Assembly (NCBI GenBank): GCA_964023205.1
Contig: OZ026847.1
Span: 8,368,819-8,432,818, forward strand
DNA from: Lutraria lutraria
Taxonomy: Eukaryota > Mollusca > Bivalvia > Venerida > Mactridae
Direction: 5' to 3'
Length of the DNA stretch: 64,000 nt
How positions within the stretch are numbered: position 1 is the stretch's first letter; every line of letters begins with the position of its first letter. Positions 1 to 10,318 of the stretch are shown here, piece by piece. The notes beneath the pieces were generated by a model. The model had not been told where the DNA came from. It searched no databases and saw only the letters and a list, made by a program, of their open reading frames with translations. A program made the position numbers and the translations under genes.

Positions 1-781
1 AACTGTTGCGTACTATATATACAGCAATTTTCATTCTAGTCACTGATATTCTTATTAGTTTCTTTGTAATTGCTGAAATAAAGATACAATCATGCAAATG
101 ATTAATGAAACTACATATTTTCATTAAAATCATAGCTTGCATACTTAATAAATCAAGAGTTTAATTTAAAATCCTAATACATCGCAATACGTATGCAATG
201 TACATGTTGAAATTTCCCGCAATACCCATCCGTAGAATGAACCAAACTGATTTTGTCCCACAGGTTAGTAAATATCGACATTTTCTTGATTGCAAGTGCT
301 TCAATAATTGAATACGTATTGTTTAAGTTCGTCCAATAATTATTTTAAAAATGTAAAAAAACAGTTGTGACTTAAACAGAAAAAATTGTGCAACATGAAA
401 CATTTAGACACATAATTATTATCTTACGTCCAGAGTTTATCCACATGAAGTAAAGTTTAAGTTCAAAAGCGTTTTGTTAATAATATGTTAGTTATATAAA
501 GGTGTGATACAGTTATACCGTATGGATTGCGTTAATCCCCGGGGCACAAATATTACAATATAAACGTAAATTAAACCATGATTTTAGTTTTTAGTATATA
601 TCTATTAAATAGTTCAGTATTTTGTTACTCAAATAAAAAGGCAATAAATATAATATATCATCAACCGGCCCATGGAAATTCATTACAGTAAAATACTAAA
701 ACAGATTTATTAGACATACCTTTAGTATAAAATTTACATATTCTAAACTTGTCTACAAGCATTAGCACAGTAGTATAAAAG
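1..781. other. Upstream flank or 5' UTR of the LINE, no gene
   Basis: AT-rich sequence with no convincing coding potential on either strand. It lies directly upstream of the LINE ORF1, so part of it may be the 5' UTR of that element, but I see no clear element boundary or target-site duplication. Confidence 0.4.
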
Positions 782-889
782 GTGTTAAAGTTATTTTATT
801 CTTATCATTTCATGATCAGGTGTAAAGCGATTCTCATAGTAGAGTCGCACATACGATCCAAGTGTTACGTACATACAGTTTCAACACTC

Positions 890-1855
890 ATGGCAACGAT
901 TGTTTCGAAGAGAGCCTTTGGGCTTCAACACTTTGACGATGAGATGGTAACTAGAACAGTTAAATTCACGGCAAGAGGTGCGTCCATTTCCGACGTCATG
1001 ATGTTACTTCAGGAACACGATATAACGCCGAATGATGTCGAGACGGTAGCGGGTGCGAAACCCACCGAAGATGGGCAGAGTATCGTTTTCAGGTCAGCTG
1101 ACACCGCCGAGAAAATAAGGTCAGTTTCTCCAATTCAGTTTCGGGGCAAAACTTTTCATGTAGTTTCCTTAGGGAAACAAACTGTTACAGTCCGTATTCA
1201 CTGGCTTCCAGTCTACGTGAAGGATACTGCAATCAAGTCGGTTATGGCTGATTATGGTAAGGTTCTTCAGATAAAACACCTTACTACGTCTTTCCGTGGC
1301 ACTGTTTTCAATAATGGTGTCAGGGAAATGACAATTGAAGTCTCAGAATTAGAGAGGAGGAAAATTCCTCACCTTATAAATTTTGATGACGGTATCTCAA
1401 TCTTGTTAACGATCCCTGGGAGACCTCCTCTCTGTCTGCGATGTTCAGGAGTTGGGCATGTCCGCAGAGAATGTCCATACCAGAGGCGCCCGGCCTCTTA
1501 TGCGGGAGTGACGAAGTCGGCAGGTGTAAGTGGAAAGGATTCTGATACTGTACCACAAGGTGTGGATGACCACGTGGTAGGTGAAGAGGCGATGGACGCC
1601 GAGGGAAGAGGACATAAGAGGGGTGCAGAGGAGGGTGATGTTGAGCCTTCTGTGGGGGTAGATGACTCCTTTAGGAGTCACTTCCCGCCGCAGGGTGCGA
1701 AACGCCCCGCCAAGGTTTCCATTTCCGCGTCTGGGGGTGAGCCATTCCCATCAGGGCCGGACCTTAATGGCGACTTCCAGTCCCAGGAGTCGCCGTTGAT
1801 GGTTGGCATGTCAGGCCTAGACGGGGTGATGGAAACCTTATTGCAATGTAATTAA
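890..1855 (+). CDS. LINE ORF1, CCHC zinc-knuckle nucleic-acid-binding protein
   Basis: A 321-residue reading frame from the ATG at 890, the first Met after which the sequence looks protein-like. The same frame stays open upstream to 782, so an earlier start cannot be excluded. Residues 182-195 form one CCHC knuckle, C-x2-C-x4-H-x4-C (CLRCSGVGHVRREC). The part before it has alternating hydrophobic and charged segments; the last third is rich in Gly, Ser, Asp and Pro and looks disordered. ORF1 proteins of this kind bind element RNA and help form the retrotransposition particle (family knowledge). The codon usage is noticeably more GC-rich than that of ORF2. I see no internal stop, so it looks intact. 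Confidence 0.8.
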   Translation: MATIVSKRAFGLQHFDDEMVTRTVKFTARGASISDVMMLLQEHDITPNDVETVAGAKPTEDGQSIVFRSADTAEKIRSVSPIQFRGKTFHVVSLGKQTVTVRIHWLPVYVKDTAIKSVMADYGKVLQIKHLTTSFRGTVFNNGVREMTIEVSELERRKIPHLINFDDGISILLTIPGRPPLCLRCSGVGHVRRECPYQRRPASYAGVTKSAGVSGKDSDTVPQGVDDHVVGEEAMDAEGRGHKRGAEEGDVEPSVGVDDSFRSHFPPQGAKRPAKVSISASGGEPFPSGPDLNGDFQSQESPLMVGMSGLDGVMETLLQCN

Positions 1856-1876
1856 TATTGACTTACCTTACAACTA

Positions 1877-2638
1877 ATGGATCACGATTTTAGCCAAATG
1901 ATTTGTACAAGTATAACAATGGGTGGTATCGACCCGGACCGTTTATCGATTATGAGACTGCCTAATGATCTTTTTAAGGTAATTACTTTATTACCTGTTA
2001 TGTGTTGTTTTACTGACCTAATAATGGTGTATTTTTTCTTGTTATATATGCATTATATGATATTATACAACAAAATGTATGTGCTATATAGTTATTTCTA
2101 TATAACATTTCTATTAGTCTCACTATCTGTATGCAAATGTCATGATTTTTTCTCATATGTTAGTCAACTTTTTAGTCATTCTATAAATGTCGCATCATTA
2201 GTACCGGGTGTGTCCGATTTTTATTCAATTTGTGTAAACTGTTTATATGACATCAGAAACGTCTCTGATGCCGTGTACGATAGATCTCTATCATTTTACC
2301 TACCGTGTGGATTAAACCTACACGTACACTTTACCATCATTTTAGCCATTCTTCATTGTTATATCAGGTTACAAATATTTATTGGATTTAAACCTTGTCG
2401 ATACATACATCAGTTATCCAATAGTCCAGTAAAACCTTGCATAAAGCGTATGTATTTGTACCTATCATGCTGTACTGAGCTAACTATCGATTTTCGTTAT
2501 TTTACTATGCATACAATTAACTGTAGCCACCAAATGTGTCGTCTGCTACAAGTATACTTTACTTCTGTTTTATTTCTCCTTGTCGTAATCTGTCGATATG
2601 GGTTTCCTTTTCTTTTTCGAATCTTTAATCATGGCTGA
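1877..2638 (+). CDS. Unexplained 253-codon open frame between LINE ORF1 and ORF2
   Basis: An ATG-initiated frame of 253 codons that fills the spacer between ORF1 and ORF2, in the same frame as ORF1 and overlapping the start of ORF2 by a few codons. The predicted product is Cys-, Tyr-, Phe- and Leu-rich, with several runs long enough to be membrane segments. The DNA is T-rich, which biases any frame to such residues. I do not recognise a domain. Three readings are open: a third LINE protein, a chance open frame in a T-rich spacer, or a spacer selected for low stop content. A frame this long is unlikely by chance at this base composition, but that is a rough estimate. Confidence 0.3.
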   Translation: MDHDFSQMICTSITMGGIDPDRLSIMRLPNDLFKVITLLPVMCCFTDLIMVYFFLLYMHYMILYNKMYVLYSYFYITFLLVSLSVCKCHDFFSYVSQLFSHSINVASLVPGVSDFYSICVNCLYDIRNVSDAVYDRSLSFYLPCGLNLHVHFTIILAILHCYIRLQIFIGFKPCRYIHQLSNSPVKPCIKRMYLYLSCCTELTIDFRYFTMHTINCSHQMCRLLQVYFTSVLFLLVVICRYGFPFLFRIFNHG

Positions 2639-5054
2639 GTTAAAAATATTCACCTTAAATATTAATGGATTGAGATCCACAGAAAGAATTAATTACTTGA
2701 AGAATTTTATTATTTCAAATAGCATTGATATACTTTGTTTACAAGAAACACATATAGATAACTTTTCTTCCGCAAAGAATATTGAACGTTGTTTAAATCT
2801 TGAAAATAAAATTATATGGAGTTATAGTAACGGTCGATCGGCCGGTGTAGCTACACTTGTTATTAGTAAGTCCATTAATGTTAAACAATTTCAATCAGAT
2901 TTTGAAGGCCGTTTTATCTCTGTTGACTTTATGTTAGAAAACAACAAATTTAGACTGATTAATGTATATGCTCCTAATAATGAGGAAGATAGGAAATTGT
3001 TTTTTACATCAATACAACATTATTTTGCTTCGTGTTCGCACGTAATTTTGGCTGGTGATTTTAATTTTGTATTTAACACAAAACTTGATAAAATTGGTGG
3101 TAACACTGAGCGCGGTACTGTAGGTTCGAAGATTATGTCTTCATTATTAAATACATTCAAACTTACTGATGCTTTTAGAATTTTACACCCAAATAAAAAA
3201 ATTGTAACGTGGTGTAGGAATTGTGGTACTTCCACAAACAATCTAGTTGGTTGTAGACTTGATAGAATTTATGTACCTTCTTCTTTAAAGAAAGATATTG
3301 CCTCATCAAATATTATTCCTTGCGGTATATCCGATCACGATGTTTTCTTCATTAAGATAAATTTGAATAACTTGATATCTTTTGGCAAATCGTATTGGAA
3401 GTTTAACAATACTATATTAAATGACGCTGATTTTGTTAATAGTTTTGAATTTTATTGGAAAATCATATCACGAACCAAAAATGTTACACTACAGTGGTGG
3501 GATGATATGAAATTGTTGATTAAAGATTTCTGTATTGATTATTCTCGTGCAAAAAATCGGGAAACATATGGTCATTTGAAACAATTAAAATATAAATATC
3601 AAAATACTCAGAATTTGGAAGAGAAATTAAATATTAAATTGGAAATTAATAAAATAGAAAATGACTTTATGAAAGGCGGTGTTGTAAGAAGTAGAGTACA
3701 GTATATTGATAGTAACGAAAATCCTTCCGCTTATTTTTGTAATTTGGAAAATAAACATGGAAATGAGAAAACAATTTATTCCATAATTGACAATGACGTT
3801 CCTTATAATACATCTAATGACATTTTAAATAAATTTCGAGAATTCTATCAGACTTTGTATACCGAAGAGCCTGTTGATTCGTCCTTAAATAGTTTGTTTT
3901 TAAATGACTTACCTCAAGTGTCAGCTGAAAATAATAGCTATCTTAATCAACCTATAGACAAGGAGGAAATCCTTTCTACTCTAAAACAAATGGAACCTGA
4001 TAAGTCTCCTGGTAGTGACGGCTTATCGTCTTCATTCTATGTCAAGTTCTTCCATTTATTTGGTGATATACTTAAAGTCCTTTTTTCCTTATCCTTTACT
4101 GAAGGTCATATGTCTGAATCTCAAAAATTATCTTATATAACTTTACTCTGTAAAGACAAAAATAATTCCACCCTTATGAGAAATTATCGACCAATATCAC
4201 TTTTAAATATTGATCGCAAAATTATTTCGAAGCTGTTAGCGAATAGGTTATCTAATATTTTACCTGATATTATAGGTATTAGCCAGACTTGTTCTGTACG
4301 AGGCCGGTCTATATTTGATAATATCCATTTATTAAGAAATATCTTTGATTATGTAGAACAAAAGCAATTGTCCGCCTGTTTTATTAATTTGGATCAAGAA
4401 AAAGCTTTTGATAGAGTTTCGTGGTCGTATTTACATGACGTCCTTGCTTCCTTCGGATTTTGTCCATCCTTTGTTCAATGGATTCATGTACTATATAGTG
4501 ACATTAAATCTTCGGTTATCGTTAATAATTTCATTTCAGAACCTTTTTCTTTATCGCGATCGGTTCGCCAAGGCTGTTCTTTATCCCCTCTTTTATATGT
4601 ATTATGTCTAGAACCCTTTGCCAAAAAGATACAGGATAATGACCAAATTAAAGGAATTGTAGTACCTGGTGGAGCACATGAATGTAAACTTTCTTTGTAT
4701 GCAGACGATAATACTGCAATTTTAACTAGTGACCGTTCTATTAAAATATTTCTTTCAGAAGTGTCAAATTTCGAAAAGGTTTCTGGTTCGAAAGTTAATT
4801 ATAGAAAATCAAATGGTTTATATTTAGGTAAATGGAAGAATCGTTCAGATCACCCTTTTGGTATATCGTGGGTAAGAAATTGTAAACTGTTAGGTTATTA
4901 TTTTGGTTATGATCTCAGTAAAGATGACATTTGGTCCAAATTATTTACAAAGTTTTCAAAGACTCTACATTTAAATTCGTCTCGTCGTTTGTCTTTTAAA
5001 GGTAAAAGTACAGTAATAAATTCCTTAGCATTTTCCAAAATTTTATATTACATT
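2631..5054 (+). pseudogene. LINE ORF2, 5' part: APE endonuclease and reverse transcriptase
   Basis: The ATG at 2631 starts the conserved endonuclease (an in-frame ATG at 2598 lies upstream). Endonuclease motifs in order: LNINGLRS near the N terminus, CLQETH, NVYAPN, LAGDFN and SDHDVFF, the last carrying the catalytic His. The reverse transcriptase follows, with a PGSDGL block, RPISLLN, NLDQEKAFDRV, RQGCSLSPLLY and the catalytic YADD at residues 690-693. The frame is intact to codon 808 (ATT, 5052-5054), where a DNA transposon is inserted; translation reads into that insert and stops at 5150. The enzyme would nick target DNA and copy the element RNA by target-primed reverse transcription. As it stands the ORF is broken and the C-terminal 350 codons lie 2.67 kb away. 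Confidence 0.9.
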
Positions 5055-5099
5055 CACTGCTCGAAAAAACGCGTTTACGGAAGTTTAGTGAAAAATTAT

Positions 5100-5660
5100 A
5101 TTTCTATAAACTTCACGTTTAAAATTTACTTAGAATATAATGACACTTAAACTCCAAATCTACATTTCTTCGTTTATTTGAAATTTACTTAGCGTTTAAT
5201 GAAGAATTAAATTCGTGTAAACATCATGTTTAAAATTTACTTAGAATATAATGACACTTAAACTTCAAATTTCCATTGCTTCATTTATTTGAAATTTACT
5301 TAGCGTTTAATGAAGAATTAAATTCGTGTAAACATCACGTTTAAAACTTACTTAAGAATATAATGACACTTAAACTTCAAATTTACATTTCTTCATTTAT
5401 CTGAAATTTACTTAGCGTTTAATGAAGAATTAAATTCGTGTAAACATCACGTTTAAAACTTACTTAAGAATATAATGACACTTAAACTTCAAATTTACAT
5501 TTCTTCATTTATTTGAAATTTACTAGCGTTTAATGAAGAATTAAATTCGTGTAAACATCATGTTTAAAACTTACTTAGAATATAATGACACTTAAATTTC
5601 ATATTTACATTTTCTGTTGATTTGAAATTTACTAGAGTTTAATGAAAACTTAAATTTGTG
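5100..5660. repeat. Left sub-terminal tandem repeat of the CACTA-like element, about 115 bp x 5
   Basis: Five diverged copies of a unit containing AATATAATGACACTTAAACT and TTAATGAAGAATTAAATTCG, spaced about 105-116 bp apart. It is part of the inserted transposon. Confidence 0.8.
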
Positions 5661-7084
5661 TAAACTTCTTTGGATGTAAAGTTTGAGTTTATAAATTTAC
5701 TTAAATTTGATAATGAAGATACTTTGTTTTGACTCAGACTTTGTGAGTATGTAATGTTAATTAATATTAACCATTATCATTTTGGTACCGATTTTTGAAA
5801 ATTATGCAATTACAACCGAAACGAGTGCATTATTTTATTAGAAAATGAAATTGAGAGTTGAATACCTAGTGACAATCAAGAGAATGATTTTGAAGAGTAT
5901 GCATTATTTTGATTTTTGAATTGAGATATTTGAATGATGTTTATATAACGAAGGTTTTACATTATTTTCTATTATTCTAGATAGTTACTTTTTAGTTGTA
6001 GAGGGTATGAGGGTTGTGGCTAACTAGAACTACTGTTAGTCATGTTCCCCGTTTTCTGCTGTCCATTACTAGATGTATGCCATGTTGTATAAAAGGTATA
6101 AATCCACCACAAACGCTGAAAATTTTACTATCTGAGGTTAACACATGCAGTAATAATTGTTTACACAACCTGTATGCATTTGTGCACTGCATCAGTGGTC
6201 AGTTTTACAGAGTGTCTACTTTTAGAACAGATTATCAACACAGGAGAGTACACAGGAGAGTGCCAACGGATTTAGATTTAAACTTTGTCTTGGAGTGATA
6301 TGTTACTTTCAATGAAGAACTGATACATTCGTTAACTTGTTGATTTGCAAAATGGATGATTATTATTCTTCTGTGTATGGAATTGATGTCTTCGGATGAA
6401 GAGTAAAATAGGTATAAATCTTAATATGTTTATGTCTCTTATGTTTAATACGTACTGTATACTTGATTTATTTTGATAACCACGTATGATTTTTATACCT
6501 CTACACATATACTGTACAACGAATATACAATTAAATCAGCTTTATCATATTGAACAGCATTTTTATTACAGCACTTTTTGCATGAAACACGACATAGTCA
6601 TATCATGCCTGGGCCATGGTAATACAAATGTATATAATATGGATCATACCTATGATAATGATGAGAAATGTCTATCAAGACTTTTATATTTATATTATTT
6701 TTGTATATTTACAGCGACGGCGAGGAATGCATCATGATATTTAAAGCTTCTCAAGGAAATGGACAAAAAGGTCAAAGTCAGAAGGGATAGCGGCAGGAGC
6801 TCAAACGTATGCGATCGACATCAACGGAACCTTCTAATCTAAAGATGGCGGAGGATTGCCGTCTTGTCAATCAGGACAAAATTTAATGTTATTCAGGATA
6901 AGGAGTAATGTTATTCGATGTAATATTGATGAAAATAAAGCAATAACTTTGAAAAGTTTTTTTATTTTATTGTACGGTACGAAATATCGTGCATTCTGTT
7001 TACTATATGTAATAAAGTGAGTCGTATTAAACAGCTAGGTTTAATTTACTGTACTGTGTGAAATTTACTGCAGGTTTTCGTAAA

Positions 7085-7480
7085 GCTAAAACACGAAGTT
7101 TAATGAAATAATATGGGAATATAATGCATTATATACTGCACGTTTACATAAAGCTTAAACACGAAGTTTAATGAAATAAAATGTGAATATACTGCATTAT
7201 ATTGCAAGTTTTCATAAAGCTTAAACACTAAGTTTAATGAAATAAAATGTGAATATACTGCATTATATTGCAAGTTTACATGAATCTTAAACACGAAGTT
7301 TAATGAAATATAATGGGAATATACTGCATTATATTGCAAGTTTACATAAATCTTAAACACGAAGTTTAATGAAATAAAATGGGAATATACTGCATTATAA
7401 TTTATATTGCAAGTTTACATAAAGCTTACACACGAAGTTTAATGAAATAAAATGTGAATATACTGCATTATAAACATCGA
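7085..7480. repeat. Right sub-terminal tandem repeat of the CACTA-like element, about 63 bp x 6
   Basis: Six copies of a unit with ACACGAAGTTTAATGAAATA followed by GAATATACTGCATTATA. The unit differs from that of the left array. An antisense open frame across it is only a by-product of the repeat. Confidence 0.8.
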
Positions 7481-7719
7481 GTTTAACTGCATTTAATATT
7501 AGTTTACGGGCGAAGGAAAGTCCATGTTTACATCAAGTTTACGTTGGACTTAAACTCTTGTAAACTCCGGAGTTTACGTCCTTGTAAACTTAAAGTAAAC
7601 GCCTTGTAAACTTCAAGTTTAATTACCAACTTAAATTCGAATAAACGTCATTAAACACTACATATAATGAAATTTACTTTGAGTTTAAGTTAAAATTAAA
7701 CGCGTTTTTTCGAGCAGTG

Positions 7720-8775
7720 ATTACTGCTGGTATCATGCCTAAGCACTATATAACACTCTTTCAAAGAGCGATTTTTAAATTTGTCTGGAATTCAAAGTAT
7801 GAACCTGTAGCCCGTGATACGTTATACTTACATTTCCGGCAAGGTGGCCTGAATATTCCAAACGTGAGAAAAAAGTGGTACGCACTTTTACTTAGTCATT
7901 TACAGAAATTAGTAACTGGACATAATGCAATTTGGTGTCATTTTGCGAAATATTGGATAGGTTTAAATTTAAGACAATTTAATTCGTCGTTTTCATGTAA
8001 TAACTTTCCTCACTGTATTGATTTTGTTCCTAACTATTACCAACATTGCTTACAAGCCTTGTCAGATATTAAGAAAGTTGATACAAATTTTGTTTTTGGT
8101 ATTGATCTACCTACAAAATGTTTTTACACAGTCTTACTTGATACAGAGAATTACGAACCAAAATGTTTACGCCTCTTTCCTCAAGTAAATTTCAATAATG
8201 TTTTCCAAAACATTTTTTCTAGAATAATTGATCCTGCACACAAAGATATTTGCTACAGACTTGTACATGATGTCGTGTACGTTAATTATTATTTATTCCT
8301 AAAGGGTATTTCGAAACTAAAGAAATGCTATTTTTGTGAGAATATTGAAACGAAATCTCACTTGTTCTTGGAATGTTCCTATTTTTTACCATTAAACAGA
8401 GTCGTATTACATTTGTTAAAGCGAGTATCTAATAACAACTTACATTTCTCAGAAAAATATTTCGTATTTTTAGATTTACCTAAGATTGAACAATGTATTT
8501 TATACCCAGTCTTAGTAATTCTGTCCATTTCCAGATCTGTCATTTGGTCTGTTAGGACTGACCTTAAGTATAAACACATAAAAGTATCCAAAATAGGGGT
8601 CATTAATAAATTCCTCTCATTGCTAAGATTTAGATTATTAGTTGATATTGAACGAATATCTCCTGTTAAGTTTATGGATTGTTGGAGTCAATATGGACTA
8701 TGCGCTTGGGGCGAAAAACCAGATTTTGGCCCAGAATTATTTATTGAAATGTATGTTAAAAAGTTTAACCTTTAG
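7720..8775 (+). pseudogene. LINE ORF2, 3' part: C-terminal domain with zinc-binding motif
   Basis: This frame resumes ORF2 exactly after the inserted transposon: the first ATT is the target duplication and 350 codons follow to the TAG at 8773-8775. With the first part the uninterrupted ORF2 would be about 1158 codons, a normal size for the group. It carries the usual C-terminal Cys-His cluster of L1/Tx1-like ORF2 proteins (CYFCENIETKSHLFLEC). There are no frameshifts or stops, so the transposon insertion looks recent compared with the LINE. Cut off from its start codon, it is unlikely to be translated in place. Confidence 0.85.
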
Positions 8776-9560
8776 CTTTATTATGTATTGTAATACTGCT
8801 GTTGTTTTGTTTCTTCTTTCTGTTTTCAGGATGATGACTAGCTGGAGTCAGTAGGCTGTCGTCCTGGAAACGGAACAGAAGACTGTGTTTCATTCATTTT
8901 CTGATTATTACAGAAATTTTATCTAAATTGAAAAAGTGTATTTGTTAAGCCACTAAGGCAAACCACACACGTCTAGTGTTTATCTCATTTACAAACTCTA
9001 ACTATTATATGTTACTTATTGTCTTACACGTATCAACACGTGTACTGTAATACTATGTACTCAAATACCATATATCATAGTTATGTATTTTATTATTGGA
9101 GTTTCGCTTTCAAAATTTTCTTCTTCATGCGTACTTCAAGTACCTTTCAGTAACATTCCCAAATATTTTATCCTTAGTATTTCGATTACTTTATAGTAAC
9201 ATTTCTGGAACTCCAATAATACTAACCTATTTATTGTAAAATCTGCTTCTCGTTTAAAATTAGGATTCAACAGTATTTTGTTAAGCCACTAAGGCATTGT
9301 TAAATTTTCCTTTTAGGATGCAGTGTAAATTTAGGACTCTATAGTGATATTCCTGGATTTAGTGTTCTCAGTCAAGATCGTGTTTAAATAGGACTGCCTG
9401 CTTCATAACATACCACCATCATGTTATATTTTCTCTTCTGTGATACGTTTTATTTTATTTAGAGAAGCAGGTTAATGTAATAATTGTAAAATAATGCAAA
9501 TAAATTTTATGAAAAACAAAAAAAGAGACGCACACATGCCTTTGTTTTGTAGTTTGTGTT

Positions 9561-10318
9561 GTGCTATTCTCACGACACCGTTTGTAAATAAAACGACGTG
9601 TTATTCTTACGACACCGTTTGTAAATAAAACGATGTGTTATTCTCACGAAACCGTTTGTAAATAAAACGACGTGTTATTTTTACGACACCGTTTGTAAAT
9701 AAGACGGCGTGCTATTCTCACGACATCGTTTGTAAATAAAACGACGTGTTATTCTTACGACACCGTTTGTAAATAAGACGACGTGCCATTCTTACGACAC
9801 CGTTTGTAAATAAGACGACGTGTTATTCTTACGACACCGTTTGTAAATAAGACGACGTGCTATTCTTACGACACTGATTGTAAATAAAACGACGTATAAT
9901 TCTCACGACACCGTTTGTAAATAAGACGACGTGCTATGCTTACGACACTGTTTGTAAATAAAACGACGTGTTATTCTCACGACACCGTTTGTAAATAAGA
10001 CGACGTGCTATTCTTAGACACCGTTTGTAAATAAGACGACGTGCTATTCTTACGACATCGTTTGTAAATAAAATGATGTCTTATTCTTACGACACCGTTT
10101 GTAAATATAACGACGTGCTATTCTTACGACACCGTTTGTAAATAAAACGACGTGTTATTCTCACGACACCGTTAAGCAAATAAAACGATGTGCTATTCTT
10201 ACGACACCGTTTGTAAATAAAACGACGTGTTATTCTCACGACACCGTTAAGTAAATAAAATGACGTGTTATTCTCACGACACCGTTTGTAAATAAAACTA
10301 CCTGGTATTCTTACGCCA
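9561..10318. repeat. 37-bp minisatellite, about 20 copies
   Basis: Unit ACGACACCGTTTGTAAATAA followed by AACGACGTGTTATTCTC, 37 bp measured between successive ACGACACCG starts at 9572 and 9609. Copies differ at a few positions (aaacg/agacg, ttctc/ttctt) and one has lost a base. The array begins within about 40 bp of the LINE 3' end. Confidence 0.9.

Larger units (their letters stand above)
5055..7719. mobile_element. Non-autonomous CACTA (EnSpm)-like DNA transposon inserted in LINE ORF2
   Basis: The element starts CACTGCTCGAAAAAACGCGT and ends with the reverse complement of the same sequence, giving perfect terminal inverted repeats of at least 22 bp. It is flanked by ATT on both sides (5052-5054 and 7720-7722). 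Removing it with one ATT copy brings the two halves of ORF2 back into one frame, which fixes the insertion point independently. CACTG ends plus a 3-bp duplication are typical of the CACTA/EnSpm superfamily. Sub-terminal repeats lie at both ends: about 115 bp x 5 on the left, about 63 bp x 6 on the right, followed by a cluster of GTTTA/TAAAC words that could be transposase sites (inference). I find no transposase, so it would need one in trans. Confidence 0.85.
782..9525 (+). mobile_element. L1/Tx1-like non-LTR retrotransposon (LINE), near full length, interrupted
   Basis: Two consecutive long ORFs on one strand, ORF1 with a CCHC zinc knuckle and ORF2 with APE endonuclease plus reverse transcriptase, identify a non-LTR retrotransposon; the RT style (NLDQEKAFDRV followed by YADD) resembles the L1/Tx1 group. 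ORF2 stops at 8775 and is followed by about 750 bp of non-coding 3' sequence holding two copies of TTGTTAAGCCACTAAGGCA (near 8943 and 9278) and ending near 9525 in an A-rich stretch. The only break I see is the 2665-bp insertion at 5055-7719. The 5' end is not defined and may lie before 782. A 37-bp minisatellite begins just past the 3' end. Confidence 0.85.

Noticed and set aside
7100..7360. Antisense 86-codon frame with internal repeats
   Set aside because: It is the translation of the sub-terminal tandem repeat of the CACTA-like element.
9561..10318. CRISPR-like array of regular repeats
   Set aside because: The units are directly adjacent with no unique spacers, and the genome is clearly eukaryotic; it is a minisatellite.
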